From positions 53,134,759-53,198,758 of the forward strand of contig NC_089232.1 of the NCBI RefSeq assembly GCF_963924675.1: a DNA stretch of 64,000 nucleotides. Reading direction: 5' to 3'. This DNA is from Phocoena phocoena (lineage: Eukaryota > Chordata > Mammalia > Artiodactyla > Phocoenidae). The translations under genes and the position numbers were made by a program. The notes below the pieces were generated by a model. It was not told where the DNA came from. It saw only the letters and a list, made by a program, of their open reading frames with translations, and did not search any database. Of this stretch, positions 1-10,545 are shown piece after piece; the stretch's first letter is position 1; each line of letters opens with the position of its first letter.

Positions 1-94
1 CAAGACCTGCCAAGGTGCAACAACCAGACAGGTGGGGAGCTCTGGTAGGAATACGTGGAATGGGCTCGCTGAAGACTGTCAGGCTGCCATTCAT

Positions 95-237
95 TTATTT
101 TACATTTGCCCCATAAACACTACTGAGCAGCTGTCCTGTGTCAGGCACCAGGTGCTGCAGATGGATACTGGGAGGGGCAAAAGCAATGACATATCATCCC
201 TGGCCTCATGGAACTGAGGGAGACAAGCATACAAGTG
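95..237 (-). repeat. L2 LINE fragment (3' end), antisense
   Basis: On + this reads as the reverse complement of the L2 3' end: a 'cctgtgtcaggcaccaggtg' phrase, then an A/G-rich stretch and 'cctggcctcatggaactgag', which corresponds to the usual 'ccctgccctcatggagctta' of L2. It is an old, diverged, non-functional copy that abuts the next MIR. Edges are approximate. Confidence 0.55.
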
Positions 238-420
238 GTTCTGTCACTGACTAGCTAAGTGGCCTTGGGCAAGTCCCTTAACCTCTCTGAGCTTCACTTT
301 TTTCGTCTGTCAAATGAGAATAAAAAGCATGTACCTTGTGGGATCGTTGTGAAGATGGAAAGAGGCCATAATTATTAAACAGCCTCACTCAATGACCAGC
401 TGGCAGGAAGCGCTTAGCAA
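238..420 (+). repeat. MIR SINE
   Basis: The conserved MIR core is visible: 'tggccttgggcaagtccc', then 'ttaacctctctgagcttc', a 'gtctgtcaaatgagaat' segment and 'gggatcgttgtgaagatg'. The tail ends around 'gcgcttagcaag'. This is a mammalian-wide tRNA-derived SINE relic with no coding capacity. Confidence 0.85.
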
Positions 421-2079
421 GAGGGGAAGCACTTGACACCAGGTGAAAGGCTGATACAGGGTTATTAGATTATTATTCCCCATCTCTCACTCTGCATTGC
501 CTGATGATATTTTACAGTGCTTTCCCCAAAAAGGGGATTCAGACAGTTGCACAGAACCATTTGGGTGGGGTGGGAAAAGGGGAAGAGGCTATTTCTAAAT
601 GTACTGATTATCCTTTCCCCTTCCTAGAACATTCTGGGGAAAGTAGACAATGCTGCTGGCAGCTGGAAGCTATTGGTCCAAGGTCTCTGAGCTAGAGTAG
701 GCTTGCAGAATCTGTGTTTTTTCTAAGCTTTCAAGGTGGTTTGGATGCAGAGCAACTTTCAGAAACACTGGTATGGTTGACAGTTTAGGGGGTGACTTTC
801 CTGTCTCCATCCTATGGTCCTGGATCACAAGGGTGTATAGTCATAGGTCCTCTGCCAGCCACATGGGAGGTACTAACTGACCCCAGACCCCTGCCACAGT
901 CAACTGGATAAGGGGTGAACATCTGGCTTAAAGGTGAACAGTCAAAATTCCTTACCCAAGAATCTAGAATAAGGACCAAGAGATTTCATTCTTGGCTAGA
1001 CTTTTGAACAAAGAAGACATAAATTTTGGACCAGGAAGGAGGCTTTTCCCCACTATGTGGACTGAGTTAGCAGAGAGACAAGAATGGAGTCCTTGTGAGA
1101 CGAAGAAGGAGTAGCCCCTGGGTTCCCCATGGCTTTCCATTTTCTGATTCCAGTCCCCTCCTTAGGTTTAGTTGCTCTTGCCTTCAGGGTCTGTGAGACC
1201 TACACTTGTGCATTTAAGTTAATGTAAGATGGTTTCCATTTCTTGCGACCAAAACAGTTCTCTTTAATAAGAGAAGGGGCACCTATTTATTTTACTACGA
1301 AGAAAGGAAAGGATTTGGAGGGTTTGGAGAGGGTCTAAGCCAGGGGTCCAGAATTTATTTAGTTAAGTTTAGAGTGTTAGATCTCATATCATCTCACTTA
1401 AACTAATTTTTAGAATGGAGTAGTCTCAGCCTTGAACCAGAAGCTTTTATGATCTGCTTCTTAGACCTGAGAAACTGAGGGTACTCTCAACTTCATCCGG
1501 TCCTGCAACCTGGAACATTAATGATGACAATACTTTCCATTTGTATATTTGCCTTATAGTTTACAAAGCCTAGATCACCTTTGTAGGATACCAGAAACAC
1601 AATTGTTTGTTTATTCTGTGCATCTGCTGTGTTCTTAGCTTTGGGCCACATGCTATTTAAAATTGTCTTTTAGTTCGTGGAGGGCTCCTGCTAGAAACTT
1701 CATAAGCAGTACTTTTCTCCTGTGTGGGTGATATCACCAAAGAAAATGAGTTTAAATTAGGAGAGAAGGTCATTCCAGTTGGCAGTGGAGGAAGAAGCAA
1801 CGGGTCATGTAAGTGAGGAGTGGGATTACATGCCTGGGAATCTTCAAGAATAGAAGTGATATGATCAAGATATATGCCTGTCTGATGGCAGGGGCTAAAG
1901 CCTGACTCTTGGGTTCTTTTCCAGCCCTGGGTTTTTATGTTACTAAATGGCAAAGTCATCATGTTAGAACGCAGACCCAGCACCTGTCTCTGTGACCAAT
2001 TTACATTGCAGTGGCCTGATTTTGGTTTCTGTTCTCACTGAAGCTGTTTCCTCATCCATAAAATGGGGTTGATAACACT
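421..2079. other. Unassigned non-coding DNA
   Basis: No gene or confidently named repeat was found here. A weak MIR-like 'ctcatccataaaatgggg' lies near 2050-2068. Short open frames show no protein similarity I can recognise. Confidence 0.5.
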
Positions 2080-2406
2080 TCGGGTATATTAGACAGGATC
2101 CTCCAGAGAAACAGAACCAACAGAAATATATTTCTGAGAGAGGAGAGAGAGACTGATTTTACAGAATTGGTTCATGTGATTATAGAGGCTTGACAAGTCC
2201 AAAATCTGCAGGGTAGGCCAGCAGGCTGGAGACCCAGAGAAGAGTTGCTGATCAAGTCCAAAGGCAGTCAACTGGCAGAATTCCTTCTTGCTCAGGGATG
2301 GTCAGACTTTGTTCTATATTCAGGCCTTCAGCTGATTGGATGAGGCTCACCACATCATGGAGAGTAATCTGCTCGCTCAAAGTCCACTGATTAAAATGTT
2401 AATCTC
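2080..2406 (+). repeat. Ancient mammalian interspersed repeat, left part (interrupted)
   Basis: Starts 'tatattagacaggatcctcc' and continues through 'ccagagaaacagaaccaaca' and 'aagtccaaaatctgcagggt', phrases shared by a very common old mammalian repeat. I do not assign a family; an L1M-class 3' end is possible. The copy is interrupted by the SINE at 2407 and resumes at 2617, which dates the SINE as younger. Confidence 0.6.
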
Positions 2407-2620
2407 GGGCTTCCCTGGTGGCGCAGTGGTTGAGAGTCCGCCTGCAGATGCAGGGGACACGGGTTCGTGCCCCGGTCCGCGAAGATCCCACATGCCACGG
2501 AGCAGCTGGGCCCGTGAGCCATGGCCGCTGAGCCTGCGCGTCCGGAGCCTGTGCTCCGCAACGGGAGAGGCCACAACAGTGAGAGGCCCGCGTACCGCAA
2601 AAAAAAAAAAAAAAAAAAAA
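2407..2620 (+). repeat. CHR-type cetacean SINE, short form, with perfect TSD
   Basis: tRNA-derived SINE starting 'gggcttccctggtggcgcag' and ending in a poly-A run (about 2599-2620). Pol III box A-like sequence lies at 2419-2432 and the box B-like 'ggttcgtgccc' at 2462-2472. It is flanked by the direct repeat 'aaaatgttaatctc' at 2393-2406 and 2617-2630, a normal L1-machinery target-site duplication. It sits inside an older repeat. Open frames across it on both strands are repeat translations, not genes. Confidence 0.95.
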
Positions 2621-2735
2621 TGTTAATCTCATCCAAAAAAACACCTTCACAGAAACACCCAGAATAATGTTTGACCAAATAGCTGGGCCATGTGGCCCAG
2701 CCAAGTTAATTTAAAAATTAACCCTTATCACAGCT
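2617..2735 (+). repeat. Ancient mammalian interspersed repeat, right part
   Basis: Continuation of the element at 2080-2406 beyond the SINE, containing 'agaataatgtttgaccaaat' and 'tggcccagccaagttaat', the typical end of that repeat. Confidence 0.6.
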
Positions 2736-5056
2736 GGTCTCATAGGCCAGAAGATTTAATTAGTCAGGAACTGTGAGAAGTGTTTTGTGAATGGTAAACT
2801 GCTCTGTACTGCTAAAAGAGAGGGAAGCTCTGCAGGTTCCACCCTCCACCCCAAGTGAGAGCGTTTTGGCACACGGAGGGTTAAGGAGCCCCTGTCTCCG
2901 CTGCTCTTCCACCTGCTGTCTGAACTGTCACTACCCCCTCCCTGACCCTCAGGTGAGGAGGGACTGGAAAGGGGGCTGAAGTCATCTGACACCTGATACT
3001 TCCTTCCTGCCTGGATTAGAGTCATACTGTCAATATCATGCCAGTGTTTACCAAATTAACAAATGGACTTCAAGTTAAACACTGAACGATTTGTGAGATG
3101 GATTTTTAAAAATGTGACTGGACTCAGGGGATCACTCACAAGTGATGGGCTGTTTGCCTTTTTTGGACTCTTGGCCTTTAACATCATGTCACTTTAAATT
3201 GCTTTTCATGGAAAACAGCCTCCCTGCCATTCCTCAGCCTCAGCAGAGAGCCTCTCTGGCCAGGCAAGTCTGTGCACAGCTGGAGCCTTGCCTTGCTGTG
3301 GGGCAAACTTCTTTCTTCTGGGCCCAACAGAGACAAATCTCCTCTGGTCAGTTGGTCCAGAATGGAAAATTAAGTGTGTTGAAACACTTCACTCCCCACC
3401 AGGAATTTCTACCAGCAGAGCAGGGCCAAGCAGGGCTTCTAGCCAGTCATTACCATCTGCTAATAGCAACAAAGAAAGCAGAGGTTTCTCTGTGAGGCGG
3501 GCATGACACCAGGGTCCGGTCTGGGTGTTCCTTGGGCATCTAGATGTTGGCATCATGTCCACAGCAAAATCCCCAGCGATGTGCTGCACCTTCTCCTGGC
3601 ACTTGAGAGGCTGTCTCCACAGGTCAGTCCTGCTCTGCTGGAGGGATGCGCTGACCTAAGAGCCTCTCGATGATGGGACACACCTTGACCCCAAGGAGAC
3701 AGGCTGCTCAGGGAAGGGGCCTTCAGGTAGACAAAGTGATGAGTGTCTTTTGTAGATTTTCATTTTGTAGCCTATTAATTTTTAAATGCTATTTATTTTG
3801 GAAAGACATGAAAAGGAAAGAAAGAAGTGAATTGCAACACCTTTACCATGTGCTGTTCTGCCGTTGTTTCTATAAGGCAGCAAAGCAGCCATTTAAAAAG
3901 TGAAAGACTTAGGTCAATTATTTTTCTTTCCTTGGCTTACTGGACAGCAAAGAGCTGGTTTAGCTGAATTGACCAGTTGTTTGATGGATTAATCAATCAG
4001 CAAATATTTGTTCTGTGAGGCCTGTGAGCAAGGCACTCACTGTTTGATTAAATTGTTTGATGAAACAGAACAAACAGACCTGTCTTCTAGGTTCCTCGTA
4101 GACACAATCTAGCTGTGTGCAGCTAGTTACCCTACCACCTCTAACTACAGATACGCGCTCAAACTGAGCTCTTTTCCTTGAACGAAAAGTTAATCCTGGA
4201 AATCTGGCAATGCAATTACTGTGCTTGTTTCAACAAGTGAGAGAGTGAAGGAAGGAGGGAGGGAGGGTCAGAGAGAATATGAATGTGCCCCATTTATGCA
4301 GCGCCACAATGAGGGAGAGTTACAAAAAGACTTTTCTATCCAAGGAAAAATGAAGGTCTGTGATTGAGTGTGATTTGGTGTCCAAGATTTGGCTTTGAAA
4401 AGGATCCGGAATCAACTTTCCTGAGTGGCATTTAATGTACTCCCATGGGTTTCGCTTTCTCATTAGCTTAGTTTTTAATAGATGTCACGACTCAAAGTCA
4501 GGACCGTATTTCAAGAAGGAGGAAAGAATGAAAACACTTGGGAAACACACAAAACAACGAGAAAACTCCAAACCACAGCGGTGCAAAAACATGTCTTTCT
4601 TCTAAACATCACCCTAGTGTGAAGCAGACGGACCTGTCAGATGCGCTTGTCACATCCACATAGTTTATAATCCAGTGTGTTCAGGCAAGAGCTCTGGCAC
4701 ACCTGCCAGCAGCAGTCTTGAACTTTTCCTGACACTCTAAAGAGCACGTAGGGAGGGGGAGGGGGCAGATGTGGGGGAGGCCTTAACCCTTTCATTTAGC
4801 ATCTAAGAGTCCTTTGGAGTAAGCGTCACCTGAGAACAGCCCCAGGGGAGGACCCGCCATGGGCGTAGGTGATGACCCTCCCGTGAGCTCTGACAGCAGC
4901 TATGACTACAGCCTCACCGGTGGCCTCTCTCTGCCTGTCAGTCAGGAAGAGCTTTAAAGCTAACCCTCTCTCAGGGATGACCTCACCTGGAATACCGTCC
5001 AATTCAGTTCAGTTCGTGGAAGCACAGAGTGCACAGGACTGTGATGATCTCATCCA
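2736..5056. other. Unassigned non-coding DNA, largely free of young repeats
   Basis: No gene supported. A short L2 or MIR-tail-like phrase lies near 3985-4040 ('cagcaaatatttgttctgtg'). A G-quadruplex motif lies at 4751-4777 (separate entry). A purine-rich 'ggaaggagggagggaggg' tract lies near 4250-4268. Otherwise nothing recognisable. Confidence 0.5.
4751..4777 (+). other. G-quadruplex motif (+ strand)
   Basis: Four G-runs of at least three (4751-4753, 4755-4759, 4761-4765, 4773-4777) are separated by loops of 1, 1 and 7 bases. This fits the canonical G3+N1-7 rule. Folding and function are inferred, not shown. Confidence 0.7.
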
Positions 5057-5246
5057 GTGGTTCTCAGTTTTGGCTGCATCTTGGAATCACCTGGAACGCT
5101 TTAAAACTGTACAAAAACTAATGTCTGTTCCCACCCAACACTATTCAAACAGAAGACCTGGGGTAGGCCCTGGCTAGTGAGACTTTTTCTAAGTCCCCTG
5201 GTGACTCTGACGTGATGCCAGCATTGGGAACCACAGTCCAACCTTT
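5057..5246 (+). mobile_element. MER5A-type hAT (Charlie) DNA transposon relic
   Basis: Begins 'cagtggttctcagttttggc' with 'tgcatcttggaatcacctgg', and ends 'gtgatgccagcattgggaac'. These are the two ends of the about 190-bp non-autonomous MER5A element, with the inverted CAGTGGTTCTCA end still readable at the left. Length matches the family. Non-coding and very old. Confidence 0.88.
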
Positions 5247-5324
5247 CAGTTTATAGAGGCCCCCAAACAGAGGTGACTGCCAGTGTCAGGGCCAGGACTC
5301 AGATCCAGGCATAGGTTAGTTTGG

Positions 5325-5500
5325 ATTGCTTGGTGGTTGTTAAACACCTGCAGAGTGCTCAGTCCTGCCCTGGGCACCATGGGGTACGAGAGGAGACTGA
5401 AGCCTGCCCCCTGCCCTCAAGGAGCACACAACCTTGGTGGGGCGGCAGAACTCATGGCTGAAGCAGTCAAATGAACATGGTAGGGCAGTGTTCACTCAAG
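5325..5500 (-). repeat. L2 LINE fragment, antisense
   Basis: The + strand reads 'cctgccctgggcaccatggg', then 'gccccctgccctcaaggagc', the reverse complement of the L2 3' region. Old and diverged; the right edge is uncertain. Confidence 0.6.
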
Positions 5501-6929
5501 AGCAGAGCTTCCTAACATCAAACGCCAAGTCCAGCTGAAGTGTCCTGGAAGAGATGCTAACAACACTGTTGGGATTGGAGGGAAGCATTCTTGGAGTCAG
5601 GAGGCCATAGGCAAAGCTCAGGGCAGGGACATGTGGCCAGTGAAGGGGAGGAGAGGGCACTTTCCAGGGGGAGAGGTTGGGTGACAACTTGGAGGTTAGA
5701 GTGAATGATGTGCGGGTCATGTGCTTTAATGGTCTTTTGCTGGAGAGACCCCAGGACTTGAGGGAAGTATTGTGGGTATGAAGAGGGATTTGGGGCAGAG
5801 AGGCAGGTGCTGCCACTGGGGGAAATCCACAGCAGCTAATTATAAGGATGACTGCCTGCCCCACGTGGGGAGATGTCACTGAAGGTTAAAAAGCTAAATG
5901 GCAGAAGGGACTTAACATGAAGTTATTTGGTGAGAACCCTGTCCTGGTCGGTTGATACCCAAGGTGTACCAAGAGTTCAATATTTTGAAATCTCCCCTGC
6001 ATCACATCCTTGGTCACATGGTGCCAGGTTCTTTGGGAGTGTTATCTTGAGCCAAGTATTTTGGGGGAGGAGTGGGGAGGCATTGAAGCTCTGGGACTGT
6101 TTGGGGGAGGAGGGGGGGACATTTAGAGACAGATGGGTAAAGAGAGCCTTCAGGTCAATGCTAGTAAAAGCTCCACGTTCTCCAGTATTGAGCCCATGGC
6201 CCCACTGCCGTTCCCCAGCATTTGATGGGCCATGAGACTGGTGGGGCCTCCCCTCCCTCACACACACCTTCTCACTGAGGCTCCCCTCCCTTTGTGTTCT
6301 CTTCCCCTGGACCTCTTGCATGGCTGTCTGCTTCTTCCCTTAACTCGGTGGATTAAACCTGCCTTTACTGTGCTTTTTATAAGAACAGGGCCGGAAGGCC
6401 ATTTGGAAGGGGCAGGAAGGTAGGGTTTGGGCCCCAGGTGTCCCTGTCCTTCAGAGCCACTTTGCTCAGAGCCCTTAGGAGCCCACAGACAGAGGCTTTC
6501 CTCCTGAGCCCACTCTTCAGCCGTGCTGCCTCCTCTCACATCACACGTTTGTTACTTGACTGTCGTCTCCTCCATTTGCTTTCTAGGCAAGTGCAGCTAC
6601 TAAGCAACCACTCCCATTCTACACATGTTGGCACTGTGTATGCTTTGGAAAGCCCCTAGGGTCCTTGCTCTCCGAGCCCACTCCGAGGGCTTCCTCCAAG
6701 AAGCTTTCTCAGATTCCATTTTGCCTGAATCGATTCTAGTAGTGAAGCCAGCTCGAAATTCCCTCCTACCAAGGTTGGAGGAGACCAAACTAAGGACGCC
6801 CTGACTGTCTTGGATTTGTCTTTATAAGAAAGGGTTTCTCTTTATTTGATCGTATTTCTTGTACTTTAGCCCTGGGAATGCAAAGCTGAAAGAGACATTT
6901 GAGATCACTCGATCCAGGCCCTTCATTTT
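5501..6929. other. Unassigned non-coding DNA
   Basis: Nothing firm. The segment 6440-6760 has a faint resemblance to L2-like pyrimidine-rich sequence ('cttcctccaagaagctttct'), too weak to name. No coding gene supported. Confidence 0.45.
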
Positions 6930-7150
6930 ATAGTCTGTGTGGGTGAATGGCTAAGAAAGGAAGGTCTGGTGTCATATTGACGGGGTTTAAATCCTGGTCC
7001 CACCACTTTGAAGCTTCATGACCTTGGACATATCACTTAACCTCTTTGAACAGTTATAATAGTCCTTGTTTCATTGGTTGGTGGCCATACTTAAAGAAGA
7101 TAATTCATATAAAGCGCTTAGAGTAGCACTTGGCATATGAATACTATTTT
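6930..7150 (+). repeat. MIR SINE
   Basis: MIR phrases in order: 'tttaaatcctggtcccacca', 'atgaccttggacatatcact', 'taacctctttgaacag' and 'ataaagcgcttagagtagca'. Near full-length but diverged. Confidence 0.85.
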
Positions 7151-9649
7151 TTTTATTATTGCTATAAATGAAGAACTTGAGACAGACATATTCTGTAGAC
7201 TTGCTGGAAATTGGATACTGGGAACTATTTTGTAATTTGTCATGCTAGTTAAGTGGTTCTTAAACTTTTCACCAAAGCATCCCTAATATCAGAGAAGAGT
7301 AGAAATGTAAATCCAAGTAATCTAGGGGCTTAACTCCATTCCATAAGAACGAAATATCTTGGACTTTTGTGTTATCTTTAAAAATGCACATAAAATATGC
7401 ATTTTATTTCTTAATGTTTGTGTTTGTTCCAATCTAGAATTAGTGGTTCCCCCACAAACTCTTTATCATTATAAAATCGACTCTCCTAAACATAAGTGAT
7501 GCTTACTCTTTGTACGGTGAGCATATCTAAGAGTGTGAAACTCCAGTTTGAGGGACATGAGGTTAGTATGTGGAGTATCTTAAACAGCTAGTGATTGCTT
7601 CCACGAAGGGGGGGCTTCAGGTGTCTTGCAGAAAGCAGGAGGGAGAAAGTCCCACAGAAGCGGCACCTCCTCCCTGGGAAGGCGGGGAGAGCCAGCCATG
7701 TGAGATGATGATAACTCCATCCCTGAAAGCTGCCAGCTTTTTGTTCTTGGCAGGCCCAGAGGCCCCTCTGTGTGATTCTCTGGGCTCCAGACGGGGGGCT
7801 CTGGTCTCGCCATGCCCCCAGGAGGCCACAATCTGAAAGATGTGGCGTGACTTGGTGCCTCGAGGCAGGCTATGTGCTGAAACGAAGGCGAGACAGACTG
7901 TCAGCGTGGAAACCATGCGGTGACAGCTTCCTTCACCCTCCAGACCTGTCATCTCGCGGGAGAACTGACAGGCCTGGACTAATAAGGTAAACAAAGGCTT
8001 TAGAGCATGGAGGAGGAATGCCGGAATTCTTTCTTTAATGTTTCCCTATTCACAACATGTCACAGAGTTAACGCCTGGCCTGGTGGAGGTAGCAGTTCCC
8101 GGCTTTTAAGATGTCCCAAGGGTAGTAAGGGGCAAGGCCGGAAGCCCAGAGGCTGAGCTCAGAGTCAGAGCATCTGGCCGCTTCCTTGGGAAGTCCATGC
8201 TCCTGGAGTCGCATGTTTGAGGATAAAGTCCCAACTCTAGCCTGCTGGCCGAGCCCCGGTCATAGGCATTGTCTGGTCTCTCTCTCCCTACTCCAGTGCC
8301 CCTCCTCTTCACTCACCTTTCCCATTCCAGAAGCTCAGCTCCAGTTCTCTCTGTTAATCTTAGAACCTGCCAGGGAAAATCACCTCAGCGTTGCCTTCTC
8401 CGAGGTCTAGCCAGTGCGGCGCGCCCCCATTTGGCTCTAGAAAAGCCGCCAGGTTTTCTGAATCAAATCCCACCCCAGGCCCCCCAAGTCAGGTGTGTCT
8501 GTCTCCTGGACCCCTTTCCTATCCACTCACCCACACTCCCCCTTGCAAGTCAGAGCCCCTTTGCAGGGCTGGGGTGGCAGTAATACAGTATCTCTGTGCC
8601 ATTACTGAAAAAGACAAATGGCCTGTTAGCCTTTTAGGATGTAATTTAAAAGCCGTTTGTCTAGTGGTAATAACTGGAAATGGACTTCCACTGTAGGCCA
8701 GGATGACTTCCTCCAGGAGCGAGCGATCAGCTCATGGTGGTCAGTTGGCCATGGCTGTTGTCAGAGGTGCCTACTGTTTCCCCTGGAAGGCTTAGGGAGG
8801 GGAAAATGGCATTTCCAGGGGACTGTGAGCTCACAGAGGGCTTTGGAGAAAGGCAGATGCTGCTGCTCTTGTTTGTCTTCCGTACTGAGAGGACCAGGAA
8901 TAAATATAGGTTCACAAGGGTGGAGAGCATGATGGTTTTAACAGCTAAATCTCACCAGTTGGAACCCTTGAAATTTGAAAAGGTTGGGCTTCATCTTTTT
9001 TCTGTCTAAGAATCTGCAGGCAGATTTGAGTTACCCGGTTTTGGTGCACCTCAGAAGCGACATTTCTCAGACAACCGGGGCTTTTTCCTGCAGACGGCAA
9101 AGCTTTTATTTGAACCATTCAGGACAGACAGTTTTCAAGAATATATTACCTGTGCCTCTTCTTCAGCAGAAATGTTGCAGAGATGTTAAGTGTTCGTTGA
9201 TGACACAGGGCCATTATTGTGAATGTCAGTTTGAAAGACTTTGTCTTCTTTTTGCTGTTCTTTTGTTCATCATGTGCTCTTTTATAATTACGTCACTTCA
9301 TCTGTCTTGGTATTTAATACACATTTACTCCTTATTTAGTGGTGAAAAATGATGGAAACATCCCAAATGGCAAAATAAATGATGATGTACTCACTCTATG
9401 GGTTACTCTGTGACCTTTGAAAAGGATGTAGAAGACTATTGATATAGAAATTGAAATATTGGAAAGAAGTTTTTGCTGTATCACTAAGTGATGCAGTGGC
9501 TGCTACACAGTACGTACATCAGGGTGGCCTCTATGCCTGGGAATCCTGATGCATTCTGATTCCAGACTGTTCACATCTATGCATGAAGACACCAAAGTAC
9601 TCAGCCTTAGATGAAAGTTCTGTGGGTTCAGTTAAAGAATTCCAGGCGA
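7151..9649. other. Unassigned non-coding DNA, GC-rich in the middle
   Basis: No repeat or gene recognised with confidence. 7600-8600 is GC-richer, with several overlapping chance open frames on both strands that have no protein similarity I recognise. Confidence 0.5.
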
Positions 9650-9880
9650 AGGAAGCAACATTTACTGATCACCCATCATGTGCCAGACACTATTTTAGTT
9701 GCTTTCATATGTTACCTCTGTTGATCCTGATAATGGTGCTCTGACGTTATCTTTGTCGCATAGACAAGGAAGCTAAAGCTAAGAGATGTTGTGTGGCTTG
9801 CTCAGGTTCACACAGTTGAAAGAGAGTGGGGCTAGGATTTGGATATAAATATAACTGACTCCAAAGCCCATGTACTTTCT
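9650..9880 (-). repeat. MIR SINE, antisense
   Basis: The + strand reads the reverse complement of MIR: 'tcatgtgccagacactattt', then 'tagacaaggaagctaaagct', 'ttgctcaggttcacacagtt' and 'ctgactccaaagcccatgta'. Confidence 0.85.
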
Positions 9881-9904
9881 TCTGTACTGCGCCAATTATC
9901 TGTT

Positions 9905-10545
9905 GTTTCAGTAACGCTGCATGATGCATGACGGGCAACCACAAAACCTCAGTGGCCTGCAACAGTAAGTGCGTACTGCTCATCCGTCTGGGGTCAGCAG
10001 GGAGTCGGCCAGGCACTCCTGCTGTTCTTGGCTGGGCTTGGCCACCTGTCTTGTGGTTGACTGGCTATGGGCTGATCTAGGCTGGCCTTGTCTGGGGCAG
10101 ATGGGGCGGCTCAGCTCTGCTCCACATGTCTTTCAGCGTCAGCAGGCTAGCCCGGGCATGTTCTAGTGGCAATGGCACAGGTGGAAGAGAGCAAGAGGAA
10201 CCATACAACCCCTTGAATCATACAGACTGGGAACTGGCACACAGACATTTCTATTGGCCAAACCAAGTCATGTGATCCAACTCAGCATCAAGAGTGGGGA
10301 ATATACTCCTCCTCTTTTATGGAAGGAACTGCAAAATTATGTGGCGAAAGATATGGATACAGGGAAGGGTGAAAAATTGGGGCCATTAAAGGAATCAATC
10401 ATATACGACAAGCTGCCTTATTCAAGCAGGTATTCTGAGGGCTTCATCTGGGGGGTGGAGAGAGGGAAGACAGATATATGTTTAACCAAAATAATATTAT
10501 CCCATAGTATATTATTAGCTATACTGACGGGAAAATTGTCCCATC
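9905..10545 (+). repeat. Ancient mammalian repeat (family unassigned)
   Basis: Contains 'aaaacctcagtggcctgcaa', 'tattggccaaaccaagtcat' and 'aattggggccattaaaggaa', phrases typical of a common old mammalian repeat group. I recognise the pattern but cannot name the subfamily. Open frames here are not genes. Confidence 0.5.

Noticed and set aside
2419..2472. tRNA gene-like box A and box B
   Set aside because: They belong to the tRNA-derived head of a SINE; there is no tRNA cloverleaf or mature tRNA 3' end.
2336..2704. Several 65-101 codon frames on both strands around 2.4-2.7 kb
   Set aside because: They are translations of the CHR-type SINE and its poly-A tail; the same frames recur at the other SINE copies.
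8400..8425. CpG island near 'gtgcggcgcgccccc'
   Set aside because: Only a handful of CpGs in a short stretch; no island-sized region of high CpG density.
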